Assembly (NCBI RefSeq): GCF_004762035.2
Contig: NZ_SIJK02000038.1
Coordinates: forward strand, 1-46,842
Direction of reading: 5' to 3'
From: Candidatus Chloroploca mongolica
GTDB lineage: Bacteria; Chloroflexota; Chloroflexia; Chloroflexales; Chloroflexaceae
DNA: 46,842 nucleotides
Shown: positions 13,793-22,098 of the stretch, piece after piece
Numbering within the stretch: the first letter of the stretch is position 1
How the letters are laid out: each line of letters starts with the position of its first letter
The notes under the pieces: model-generated
Databases searched by the model: none
What the model saw: only the letters and a program-made list of their open reading frames with translations
What the model was told of the DNA's origin: nothing
Made by a program: the position numbers and the translations under genes

Positions 13793-14578
13793 ATGGGTAT
13801 GTTTCGGTTGATGTACCACTTCTTTCGCATCGGGGCGATGAATGAGCTTCAGTATCGGGTCAATTTCTGGATTCAGCTCTTGCAATCTGGCGTCGCGCTC
13901 GCCGTTGGCCTCGTTAGCCTCGCCCTCGTCTTTAGCCATACCACCGATCTCGCCGGCTGGTCGCAAACTGAGTTGCTTGTCGTGATGGGCGTCCATATTA
14001 TGATGGGTGGCTTGATCGGCGCCATCATTCAGCCCAATATGCTGCGCCTGATGGAAGATATTCGTGAGGGCACGCTCGATTTTGCGCTGACCAAACCCGA
14101 AGATGCGCAGATTATGGTGAGTGTGCGCGAGATCCGTCTCTGGCGCCTCGTTGATGTGATCCTTGGCGCGATCCTCCTGGGCACGGCCCTTGTTTTGCTC
14201 GGTGACGCCATTGGCCCGCTGCAAGTGGCAGGTTTTGTCGTCGCGATCATCTTTGGTGCCCTGATGATCTACAGTTTCTGGATCATGCTCACCAGCGTCG
14301 CCTTCTGGGTCGTCCGCGTTGATGAGATGCTCAATCTCTTTGAAGGCATCTATGCCGCCGGACGCTGGCCCGTCGGCATTTACCCCGGCTGGCTGCGCGG
14401 GCTGCTCACGTTCCTGGTGCCCATCGCCTTCGCTGTCACCGTCCCCGCCGAGGCGCTGACCGGGCGGTTATCCGGGGCGACCCTGGGCCTTGCCGCCCTG
14501 CTCACCATCGGTCTGCTCGTGCTCTCCCGCCTCGTCTGGCGCATTGGACTGCGCCAGTATGGGGGCGCATCGGCTTGA
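13793..14578 (+). CDS. ABC-2 type exporter permease B (COG3694-like)
   Basis: A 261-residue protein with six predicted membrane helices, starting MGMFRLMYHFFRIGAMNELQYRVNFW. The segment DIREGTLDFALTKPEDAQ matches the cytoplasmic loop of this permease family. Its ATG at 13793 is 4 bases after the permease A stop. It should pair with permease A and the ATPase at 1168-2163 in an exporter, but insertion of the element separates it from the operon promoter, so it may be silent or driven by read-through. Confidence 0.88.
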   Translation: MGMFRLMYHFFRIGAMNELQYRVNFWIQLLQSGVALAVGLVSLALVFSHTTDLAGWSQTELLVVMGVHIMMGGLIGAIIQPNMLRLMEDIREGTLDFALTKPEDAQIMVSVREIRLWRLVDVILGAILLGTALVLLGDAIGPLQVAGFVVAIIFGALMIYSFWIMLTSVAFWVVRVDEMLNLFEGIYAAGRWPVGIYPGWLRGLLTFLVPIAFAVTVPAEALTGRLSGATLGLAALLTIGLLVLSRLVWRIGLRQYGGASA

Positions 14579-14636
14579 GGCGTAGGGGAACAAAGTTGTT
14601 CGCACGCGCCTCAGCCTCTAGAAAGGAAACTTTCAT

Positions 14637-15791
14637 ATGCAACGCTTCCTCTTGGCAACGATCTTGTTCGTTACCTTTAGCTTCGCCAGTCTCGCCACAC
14701 CTGCCTCGGCCCAGACCGCGCAGCGCTGTTTTGCCGAGACGGGCTTTTGCATCAGTGGGCCAATTCGTGCCTATTGGGAACGCAATGGCGGCCTGGCGGT
14801 CTTTGGCTTTCCCATTACCGAACAGCGGGTCGAGCGGGTCGAGGATCGCACGATTACTGTACAGTGGTTCGAGCGCGACCGCCTCGAAATCCAGGCTGAC
14901 GGAACCCTCACCACCGGACGCCTCGGTGCCCGCGTGCTCGAGATGCAGTGGCGTCCCTGGCAAATGGGCAATGAGATGCCACGTACCGGCACCTGTCGCT
15001 TTTTTGCCGAGACTGGTTACCATGCCTGTGATGCTTTTTTGCGCTACTGGGAGCGCAACGGTGGCCTCGAGCGCTTTGGCTATCCGCTCACGCCGGTCTT
15101 TGAAGAAGAGCTCGAAGGCCGCGTCTATCAGGTTCAATATTTCGAGCGCCGCCGCATGGAACTGCATCCCGATCTGCCCCCCGGCTCATCTAGTGTGCTG
15201 TTGGGGCTGCTCGGCAATGCCGTGCTCAAAGAATTGATCCCGTCAAGCCCGTGGGCCTCCCCGCAGTGTCTCGAAAATATGAGCGCCGCGATGCGGCTCG
15301 CGCATCAACGCTTACCCGCCCCTGAAGTGCTCGGCTGCCCCCAACTCTATGCGCCCTCAGGGATGCCCGGATCGATCCAGCACTTCGAGCGCGGCGAGAT
15401 GATCTGGTTCCAACCGCCTTCCATCATCATCCCCGGCGGGGTGTTGCCCCGTACGATCATGGTCTATCTTTATGGAGAACCGCACCCGCGCTTTCTGGGT
15501 CCCTTCTTTGACGACTGGGAAGCCGGACGCGACCCAGAGCGGCCAGCGCCCACGCCGCCACCAGGGTTCTATGCGCCAGTACGCGGTTTTGCGAAGGTCT
15601 GGAGTACACATCCCGAGGTGGCACAAGCACTTGGCTGGGCCATCGAGCCCGAGCCACAGATGCGCAAGGCCGAGTATCAGATCATGGGGCGCGGTCTGAT
15701 GGTACGGCTGTATGAAGGCGAGGCGATCGGCACTGTCTATGCCTTTGGCGACCCGGCGATCCCAACCCAGGTGCGCAAAGTCACACCATAG
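14637..15791 (+). CDS. Secreted repeat protein with 'ETG…W..NGG…FG.P' modules
   Basis: A 384-residue protein with a clear signal peptide (MQRFLLATILFVTFSFASLATPASAQ). At least two modules of the form (C)FAETG…I/L..YWERNGGL..FGYP…W/YFER.R.E occur (about residues 30-95 and 118-180), with a weaker third. The modules recall LGFP-type repeats found in secreted Chloroflexota proteins, often in cell-surface or lytic-enzyme contexts. No catalytic domain is seen. GAAAGGAAA precedes the ATG. Likely an extracellular carbohydrate- or wall-binding protein; the function is unproven. Confidence 0.75.
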   Translation: MQRFLLATILFVTFSFASLATPASAQTAQRCFAETGFCISGPIRAYWERNGGLAVFGFPITEQRVERVEDRTITVQWFERDRLEIQADGTLTTGRLGARVLEMQWRPWQMGNEMPRTGTCRFFAETGYHACDAFLRYWERNGGLERFGYPLTPVFEEELEGRVYQVQYFERRRMELHPDLPPGSSSVLLGLLGNAVLKELIPSSPWASPQCLENMSAAMRLAHQRLPAPEVLGCPQLYAPSGMPGSIQHFERGEMIWFQPPSIIIPGGVLPRTIMVYLYGEPHPRFLGPFFDDWEAGRDPERPAPTPPPGFYAPVRGFAKVWSTHPEVAQALGWAIEPEPQMRKAEYQIMGRGLMVRLYEGEAIGTVYAFGDPAIPTQVRKVTP

Positions 15792-15810
15792 GCGTGCAAC
15801 TCAAACCGAG

Positions 15811-16476
15811 CTACGCTGCCGACTGCAACTGGGCAAAAGTTGGGGGCAACTCAATCGCCAACTCAAGCACGCCATCGTCATAAGCCACCAGTTCGCTACG
15901 ACCAAACTGCTCGAAGAGCCGCCGCATCGCAATATTTTCGGCCAGCATATGTGCGCGCAAGGTGCGAATGCGCATCTGCCGCACATATGCTTTGGCGCGT
16001 TGCACAAGTTGCGCGCCCAGACCCTGGCCCTGCCGATCATCGCGGATCACCAGCGCAAGCTCGGCCACCTCAACCGCATGGCAATCGCGCACCACCTCCA
16101 CGAGCCCAACCACCACAGCGTCATCATCAGGATCGCAGGCCAGCAAGACAAACCCTCGCTCGGCCCGCTCAAACATCCGCCGCGCTTCGTTCAGCGCACT
16201 CGCGTGGTCAAACGTTGTCGGGTTCAGGTAACGCAACCGGCACGTCTGCGCTGACAGCGTACCCAAAAAGGCCGCAAGCTGGAACTGATCAGCAGGGGTC
16301 GCCTGACGGATTACCATCTGCTGCGTGCTGCGCATCTTCAACGTGTTCATCCAGCGGCGCAAGGGCAGGGAACTGATCCGCTCGCTGCCACTCGGCGCTG
16401 GCTGTGCTGGCTTTGTGAGGCTGCCGGCCAGAAACTGATCACGCTTGTGGGGCGAATATTTAAAGATGCTCATCAT
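15811..16476 (-). CDS. GNAT-family N-acetyltransferase
   Basis: A 221-residue protein. The acetyl-CoA-binding motif A is clear in VAELALVIRDDRQGQGLGAQLVQRAKAYV. The first about 50 residues are a variable leader. The start at 16476 is chosen for the GAGGAG ribosome site just upstream. It is divergent from the STAND ATPase gene. The domain resembles the GNAT regulatory module of some acetyl-CoA synthetase-like proteins; the substrate is unknown. Confidence 0.85.
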   Translation of the reverse strand: MMSIFKYSPHKRDQFLAGSLTKPAQPAPSGSERISSLPLRRWMNTLKMRSTQQMVIRQATPADQFQLAAFLGTLSAQTCRLRYLNPTTFDHASALNEARRMFERAERGFVLLACDPDDDAVVVGLVEVVRDCHAVEVAELALVIRDDRQGQGLGAQLVQRAKAYVRQMRIRTLRAHMLAENIAMRRLFEQFGRSELVAYDDGVLELAIELPPTFAQLQSAA

Positions 16477-16603
16477 TTTGCTCCTCAATCGTGCAATCTT
16501 TCGGGTTAGAATGTGTTTACTATAGCGAAACCTCTTGCAACCAGGTTCCCAGAAATGGCAATGGATGTCCCAGGTTGCGGTTGCCGATCCTATCCTGGAG
16601 GTG

Positions 16604-19327
16604 ATGGAGCAAAAGCGTATGGTTGATGTTGCGCCGATCGAGAGTTCGACCCTGACCCCCTTTGAACGCCACGTCAAATATGCCTTGCGGCATTTGAACG
16701 ATCCACAACGCCTCAGCCAGGAGTCTCCTCTGGCCAGCGCCTATGTGCTCAGTCGTGCCATTCGCGATCTGCCGGAACCAGCGACGATGGTTTCATACGG
16801 CGAAGCCCTGCGTACCGTCATTCGCACCACGGCTATCCGACGACTCTGGCAGGCACCGTTGCCCACAACCCGTGACACGATGCTGGCCGCGATCGCCGAG
16901 GTGCGCCGCGAGCCTACCGATCCACGTTATGCCTATGTGGTCCTCGAGTTACGCTGCTTCCACGATTTCATCAAGCCCAACCGCATGTCGGATATCTGGG
17001 AAGATCCCGATCTGTTGCTCGGTTCAAAGTCGCAGCACTATCGTGAGTTCGATGCTGCCGTCAAACAACTGGCGACGCTGCTCCTTGACACACTGCAACC
17101 ATCCCTCCGCCGCGAACGCCCCCGTTCACCCGAGACGCTCTATGGGTACGACCAAAAACTCGCTACCCTGCAAAAGGCGATGCAAGTCCGTCAAACGATT
17201 GTGTTGAGCGGGCCGGGTGGTGTGGGCAAGACGAGTCTGGTGGCGCAGGCCTGTGAGCAACTGGCACAACGTCCGATCTTCTGGTATACCCTGCGCCCCG
17301 GCTTCAATGACGGTGTACGCAGCCTCCTCTTTGCCCTGGGTTCTTTTTTGCACGAACAGGGGTCTTCAGGCTTGTGGCACTATCTGGCAAGCGTGGGCGG
17401 CGAACCAGGTGATCTCGATCTGGCCGCCGGGCTGCTGCGCGAGGATCTGGCCCATCTCGACGCGCAGGCACCACTGCTCTGCTTCGATGACCTGGAACAT
17501 CTGGCGGTGACGAATCTCGCGCTGATGCCACCCGCCTATACGCAATTGATCGATCTGATGGAAGGCTTGCGCACCAGTGCAACCCTGGTCTTGATCAGCC
17601 AGCGCCCCCTCATTCCCGGCGATCTGCACCTCGAAATCGATGGTCTGACGGTGCAAGATGTCGGCGAACTGTGCCACGCCGCTGGGTATACGCTGGCACC
17701 AGGTGAGGCGGAACAACTGCATAGCTATACCCGAGGCAATCCGCAGTTGCTCAAGTTGATGCTGACCCTGCACAACGATGGCGACCAGGAAGCCCTGATC
17801 GCGGCCCCCGCTTCTTCTGCCCGTTCGATCCTACCCGCATTGCAACGCCTCTGGCGACGCCTGACGGCTGATGAGCGCCGTGTTTTGCAACAGTTGTCGG
17901 TCTACCCCTACCCCGCCCCTGCCGATGTGTTCACTGTAGCGGTGCTCGAACATCTCGAGCGCCTCCATCTGATCACCGCTGACGATGAGGGTGGCGTGAT
18001 GTTGATGCCGGCCCTCGCGCCACTGATTCGCGACGAACTCTCGCCCGAACTCAGGGCTAGATTGCACGCCGAGGCGGCGCAAGTACGCCTTGAGCGCGGC
18101 GGGTACACCGCTGCGGCGTACCATTTCGCGCAGAGTGGCGACGATAATCGGGCTGTCCAGGTCTGGTTCCCACAGCGCCAACTTGCCCTTGGACGCGGCG
18201 AAGCCGATCTTGCCCGTCCGATCTTTTATGGTATCAACCCGCAACGCCTCGGCAAACCCGAACGCAAGGCGCTGCTGATCATCCGAGCCGAGTTGCGCCA
18301 ACTGGCGGGGCAACACCTCGAGGGCCTGCAAGAGCTTGAGGCAAATGACTGGGCCGAAGAGAGCGAGAGCGGGGCGCGGCTCTGGCGCTTGCGTGGCGAA
18401 CTCCAACTCGCCCTCGGCTATCCCGATCAGGCGATCGAGAGTTATGGCGAAGGGCTGACGGTGATCACTCGCCTTGTTGGGCAACAGGTGCTGTTGCATC
18501 ACCGCCGTGGCATCGTGATGCACCGCCGCCGCGATCTCAACGCCTGTTGGCAAGAGATCCATCGCGCCGAGTTTGAACTCGAAATCTTGCGCGGGCTCGT
18601 CTCTGAAGAGACCGGGGGCTACGAAGAGGCGCTGTCCGCCTATCTCCGCGCCCAGGATCTGGCCGAACTCGTGAGCGATGAGACGCTGCTCGCCCAGGTT
18701 GCCCGCCAAATCGCCGCCGTCCACGGGCGACGCGCCAAGCTTGAAGCGGCTGTTACGCACGCAACACGGGCGATTGAACTCTTTGAACGCATTGGCGACC
18801 GCGTCAGCCGCGAAAAGATGTGCGCGAATCTCGCCGCAATCTACGTGCAGACCCGCGAATTTCAGGCCGCCATCACCGTCGGGGTTCCCGCCTACGAGTT
18901 TTTTATGTCGGTTCACGACCCCTATTATGCCGCCGTGACCGCCGCTAATCTCGCCGAGGCGTCGTATGGGCTCGGCGACTTCACCAACGCAACCACCTAC
19001 GCCGAAGCGGTGCTCACGCTCGGCGATCGTTTTGCCGAACCCTATGCCCTCTTTACGCTGGGCGAAGTAGCCCTGAGCAAAGGGGAGACAGCCGAAGCCA
19101 TCGCGCGCTTCAATGCATCGATGCAACGCGCCGAACGCAACGATGACCCCTACATGGTCGCCTATGCACAACGCTCACTCGGCGAAGCCTTGCTCGAACA
19201 TGGCGACCTCAACGCGGCGCGGCCCCACATCGAACAATCCCTGGCAACCTTCCGCCAATTGCAGATTGGCGATGAAATCACGCTAAGCGAGCAATTGCTG
19301 GAGCGTGTCGCCCATACCCATCGTTAG
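16604..19327 (+). CDS. STAND-type P-loop ATPase with C-terminal TPR repeats
   Basis: About 907 residues from ATG 16604; in-frame starts also exist at 16535 and 16619. After an N-terminal region of about 190 residues comes a P-loop, LSGPGGVGKTSLV, with a Walker B-like LLCFDDLEHLA. A winged-helix/linker region follows, then a long array of TPR-like helical pairs (about 480-900). This is the STAND architecture used in bacterial signalling and sometimes in defence. No effector domain is visible at either end, so it is more likely a regulator or scaffold. It follows a divergent GNAT gene. Confidence 0.8.
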   Translation: MEQKRMVDVAPIESSTLTPFERHVKYALRHLNDPQRLSQESPLASAYVLSRAIRDLPEPATMVSYGEALRTVIRTTAIRRLWQAPLPTTRDTMLAAIAEVRREPTDPRYAYVVLELRCFHDFIKPNRMSDIWEDPDLLLGSKSQHYREFDAAVKQLATLLLDTLQPSLRRERPRSPETLYGYDQKLATLQKAMQVRQTIVLSGPGGVGKTSLVAQACEQLAQRPIFWYTLRPGFNDGVRSLLFALGSFLHEQGSSGLWHYLASVGGEPGDLDLAAGLLREDLAHLDAQAPLLCFDDLEHLAVTNLALMPPAYTQLIDLMEGLRTSATLVLISQRPLIPGDLHLEIDGLTVQDVGELCHAAGYTLAPGEAEQLHSYTRGNPQLLKLMLTLHNDGDQEALIAAPASSARSILPALQRLWRRLTADERRVLQQLSVYPYPAPADVFTVAVLEHLERLHLITADDEGGVMLMPALAPLIRDELSPELRARLHAEAAQVRLERGGYTAAAYHFAQSGDDNRAVQVWFPQRQLALGRGEADLARPIFYGINPQRLGKPERKALLIIRAELRQLAGQHLEGLQELEANDWAEESESGARLWRLRGELQLALGYPDQAIESYGEGLTVITRLVGQQVLLHHRRGIVMHRRRDLNACWQEIHRAEFELEILRGLVSEETGGYEEALSAYLRAQDLAELVSDETLLAQVARQIAAVHGRRAKLEAAVTHATRAIELFERIGDRVSREKMCANLAAIYVQTREFQAAITVGVPAYEFFMSVHDPYYAAVTAANLAEASYGLGDFTNATTYAEAVLTLGDRFAEPYALFTLGEVALSKGETAEAIARFNASMQRAERNDDPYMVAYAQRSLGEALLEHGDLNAARPHIEQSLATFRQLQIGDEITLSEQLLERVAHTHR

Positions 19328-19363
19328 CTCAGCAGAGCATGCCGTCACTTTTCAGACGAGTTC

Positions 19364-19663
19364 TCAACATTGATAATGATACCGTGCTTGAACAAAATCA
19401 ATTCGAGCATCACGTACCACATAGACTAGTCGATGTTCCTGGGTAATCCGTCGCGACCAGACACCTGAGCCGAGATATTTTAGGGGTTCAGGCTTCCCAA
19501 TTCCATCAAACGGATCGCGAAGAATCGCTTCGATGATGGTGAAGATACGCAATGCGATCTTGCGATCTGTTTCGACCCAATAGTGTAGGTCTTCGATGAA
19601 CTCTGGTTGAAAGATAGCTTCTCGCTGCTGTTGCGAACTGCGTGAAGGCTTATTCTTCGGCAT
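19364..19663 (-). CDS. yoeB: YoeB-family toxin (ribosome-dependent mRNA endonuclease)
   Basis: A 99-residue protein. FIEDLHYWVETDRKIALRIFTIIEAILRDPFDGIGKPEPLKYLGSGVWSRRI…HRLVYVV is the YoeB/Txe pattern, and the end ARYHYQC keeps the terminal His-Tyr pair of the family. YoeB cuts mRNA in the ribosomal A site when freed from YefM. The start at 19663 overlaps the antitoxin end by 14 bases, which is usual for this pair. A longer in-frame start at 19693 is less likely. Confidence 0.92.
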   Translation of the reverse strand: MPKNKPSRSSQQQREAIFQPEFIEDLHYWVETDRKIALRIFTIIEAILRDPFDGIGKPEPLKYLGSGVWSRRITQEHRLVYVVRDARIDFVQARYHYQC

Positions 19664-19937
19664 CGAGATTGACCTCAACGCGGAGTTCATCAAGAGTTTT
19701 GGCTACTCCAGAACCTTGACGCACGCGAGCAAGGGTGTTCAGTAAACGTTCCGCGTTTGCCGGCGAACGAAGTAAATGAACGGTCTCTAGCAGACCGGCA
19801 AGTTCATCTGCAGCGATAAGTGCAACATCCTCAGCACCACGACGCTGAATAATGACGACTTCCCGATTATTCGTAACTTCGTCGAGGAGTGTGGCAAGTT
19901 GGGCGCGTGCTTGCGTATAACTCGTTTGGATGCTCAT
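19650..19937 (-). CDS. yefM: YefM/Phd-family antitoxin
   Basis: A 95-residue protein. SYTQARAQLATLLDEVTNNREVVIIQRRGAEDVALIAADELAGLLETVHLL is the YefM DNA-binding domain, followed by a toxin-binding tail. A strong AAGGAGG lies before the ATG at 19937. It is the first gene of the leftward pair with YoeB and should repress the pair at the TGTACA operator upstream. Confidence 0.93.
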   Translation of the reverse strand: MSIQTSYTQARAQLATLLDEVTNNREVVIIQRRGAEDVALIAADELAGLLETVHLLRSPANAERLLNTLARVRQGSGVAKTLDELRVEVNLDAEE

Positions 19938-19951
19938 CCTGCCTCCTTATA

Positions 19952-19970
19952 TGTACAGATATACTGTACA
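19952..19970 (-). promoter_or_regulatory. YefM operator
   Basis: Two TGTACA hexamers (19952-19957 and 19965-19970) lie in an inverted repeat ATGTACAG-ATATA-CTGTACAT. Paired TGTACA motifs are the known YefM binding element in E. coli. They lie 15 bases upstream of the antitoxin start. No gene is seen in 19971-20078. Confidence 0.8.
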
Positions 19971-20078
19971 TACACTCTCGTGCTGTGTCAAGGCTTTCTG
20001 ACACGCAAAGCACAGCGATATTGTTTGTCAATTTCCTCATCGGCAAGAAAATTCACCCAGCTTTATCCGACTGTGAAC

Positions 20079-21185
20079 TCACCGAAAAAAACGACGCAGC
20101 ACCTGGGCAAGCTCCTCGGGGCGTTCGATCATCGGCAGGTGACCACACTGATCCAGCACGGTCAGGCTGCTATGCGCAATCAGTTGGTGCGCCGACGTCG
20201 CTTCGGACAGGCTCACCACCCGATCTTCACGCCCCGCCACAAAGAGCGTCGGCACGATGATATGCTGCAACGCCTCACGCACCTGCGGGGCTGCCACCGC
20301 CGTCAGCGCCGTCACATACGCCCGCGCATCAACCGCCGCATGATCCGCCAGATACTCGCGCCATAGCTCGGGATCAGCCGGATCATGATGCAACAGCAAC
20401 GCGCTGAGCGTCAGCGCCAGGGGTGGGCTCTGCATCAACAGCCGATTCACCGGCTCCCACCATTCAAAGAAAGGCCGGGCCAGGCCAAGCGAGAGATCAA
20501 CCGGTGACCGTGACCAATCGAGCGTCGTCAACTCGGGGGCAAACGTGCGGACCCCAAGCGCCACCAGCGCAAGACGGCTCACCCGTTCCGGGTACCTGCC
20601 GGCGACACAGGCCGCCACCGCCGCCCCGAGCGAATGGCCTGCCAACTCAAACGTCGTGAGCCCGACCGTATCAGCAAAGGCGATCACATCTTCGGCCAAC
20701 GTCTTGAGCGTCGGGGCGGCCGGCCGGGCGGGCGATTGTCCGAAGCCTGGCAGATCCAGGGCATAGCCACTGCGCTGCTGACTAAGATCAGCGAGCGTGC
20801 CAGCCCAGAGACGGGCCGAGGCACCCCAACCGTGGATAAGTAACAAAGGGGCCCCACTGCCGGCATGCAGATAACTGAGCGGCCCCCGCGACGTTTGAAT
20901 CCGCCAACGCACCGCCCCAGAACGGGCCAGCGCATCACGTTCACGCATGACCTCATCAACCTCTTCTGGATCCAGCGCAGCTTGCTCTTCCGGCGAAGCC
21001 TGGGTCGAGAGACGAAACCCGGTTCCGCGGCGAATCTGTGGCGCAGCTTCGGTCGCAGGCGCTTCTTCCACAGGTTGAACCGCTGGCGCATCCTCAGGGC
21101 GAGCAGCGTCAGAGGCAGCTTCAGGGGACTCAGTTGAAAGGCGCAGACCCTTACCACGCCGAATAATGGGCGGATCATCAGCCAT
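20079..21185 (-). CDS. Alpha/beta-hydrolase with duplicated N-terminal IRRGxGxRLST motif
   Basis: A 368-residue protein. The hydrolase core (about 95-368) has the oxyanion region HGWGAS, the nucleophile elbow GHSLG (Ser185) and a C-terminal GHLPMIERP that provides the catalytic His. The first about 90 residues are an acidic, disordered-looking extension with two copies of IRRG(K/T)G(L/F)RLST (8-18 and 51-61). The start at 21185 overlaps the end of the ParA gene by 8 bases. The tight coupling and repeated basic motif suggest the extension may bind ParA or another partner. Substrate unknown. Confidence 0.85.
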   Translation of the reverse strand: MADDPPIIRRGKGLRLSTESPEAASDAARPEDAPAVQPVEEAPATEAAPQIRRGTGFRLSTQASPEEQAALDPEEVDEVMRERDALARSGAVRWRIQTSRGPLSYLHAGSGAPLLLIHGWGASARLWAGTLADLSQQRSGYALDLPGFGQSPARPAAPTLKTLAEDVIAFADTVGLTTFELAGHSLGAAVAACVAGRYPERVSRLALVALGVRTFAPELTTLDWSRSPVDLSLGLARPFFEWWEPVNRLLMQSPPLALTLSALLLHHDPADPELWREYLADHAAVDARAYVTALTAVAAPQVREALQHIIVPTLFVAGREDRVVSLSEATSAHQLIAHSSLTVLDQCGHLPMIERPEELAQVLRRFFR

Positions 21186-21939
21186 AGCGAGCCTCCAACT
21201 CATCAGCAAGGGCGGCATACGCAAGTGCCCCGGCACTGTGGGGGGCATAACTGCCAATGGGCATACCAACCGTTGGTGCTTCGGCAAGCTTCACATTGAT
21301 CGGGATCACCGTCGTAAAGACCAGATCACCATACTGTTCACGCACCTGCTGTTCAATCTGAAGACTCAAATTCGTCCGGCGATCAGCCAGCGTGCAGACA
21401 ATGCCACCAATCACAAGCGACGGCTGAATCTCGCGCACCAGTTCAATCGTCTGTTCAAGCTGAGGCATCGCCTTGAGCGCATAGGCATGCATCTGCATTG
21501 GCACCAGCACCGCATCAGCGGCGGCCAGCGCATTGAGGGAAAAGAGGCCCAGACTTGGCGGTGGATCAAGCAGAATATAATCATACTGCGTCCGGGTTTC
21601 CCGCAGCGCCTTGCGCAGCAACAGCTCACGCCCGACCTTGCCGGCCAATTCAAGCTCGGCCCCGGCCAGATCCAGCGACGAAGGGATCAGATCCACCCCA
21701 GACGATGTCGTGACGGTTGCGAACACCGAACCACGCTCAGGGTTCAACAACACCTCGTAGACACTATACTCCAGGGCTGACGGATCAACCCCAAGCCCCT
21801 GCGTCAGATTTGCCTGCGGGTCAAGATCAATCAGCAACACCCGTCGTCCACGTTCAGCCAGCACAAAGCCGAGGCTCAAGGTCGTCGTCGTCTTGCCAAC
21901 CCCACCCTTTTGCATCGCCAATGCGAGCACATGACCCAT
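21178..21939 (-). CDS. ParA/Soj-family ATPase
   Basis: A 253-residue protein with deviant Walker A KGGVGKTTTT, the switch region DLDPQANLTQGLG and Walker B-like YDYILLDPPPSLG. It is a canonical Soj-type ParA in length and sequence. No ParB is adjacent, and the gene is instead coupled to a hydrolase, so it may position a protein or complex rather than the chromosome. The start at 21939 has GAGGAAG upstream. Confidence 0.92.
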   Translation of the reverse strand: MGHVLALAMQKGGVGKTTTTLSLGFVLAERGRRVLLIDLDPQANLTQGLGVDPSALEYSVYEVLLNPERGSVFATVTTSSGVDLIPSSLDLAGAELELAGKVGRELLLRKALRETRTQYDYILLDPPPSLGLFSLNALAAADAVLVPMQMHAYALKAMPQLEQTIELVREIQPSLVIGGIVCTLADRRTNLSLQIEQQVREQYGDLVFTTVIPINVKLAEAPTVGMPIGSYAPHSAGALAYAALADELEARYG

Positions 21940-22010
21940 GGGAGCTTCCTCTTGTTCAATGTTTCTCGCGTCTTGCCCCGATTGTACCATTTCTGGTAAC
22001 AGGGCGAAAC

Positions 22011-22057
22011 AGGTTGCGCACCTCCGGCCAGTAAAACTGGCCGGAGGTGCGCAACCT
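22011..22057. repeat. Perfect 22-bp intergenic hairpin
   Basis: Arms 22011-22032 and 22036-22057 are perfectly complementary around an AAA loop, with apex GGCCAGT/ACTGGCC. It lies 3' of the leftward BNR-protein gene and upstream of the parA-like gene. Probably a terminator or mRNA-stability element; no T-run follows. Confidence 0.85.
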
Positions 22058-22098
22058 GAGGAAAGAGAGCAGGGCCTGAATGAACCCTGACGCGAGCG

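Noticed and set aside
17831-19171. 446-codon open frame on the minus strand
   Set aside because: It is antisense to the STAND-TPR gene. High third-position GC in the real gene keeps this frame open, and it has no ribosome site or recognisable domain.
16535-19327. STAND-TPR gene as a defence system (Avs-like)
   Set aside because: No nuclease, TIR, protease or other effector domain is visible at either end, and no defence genes lie nearby.
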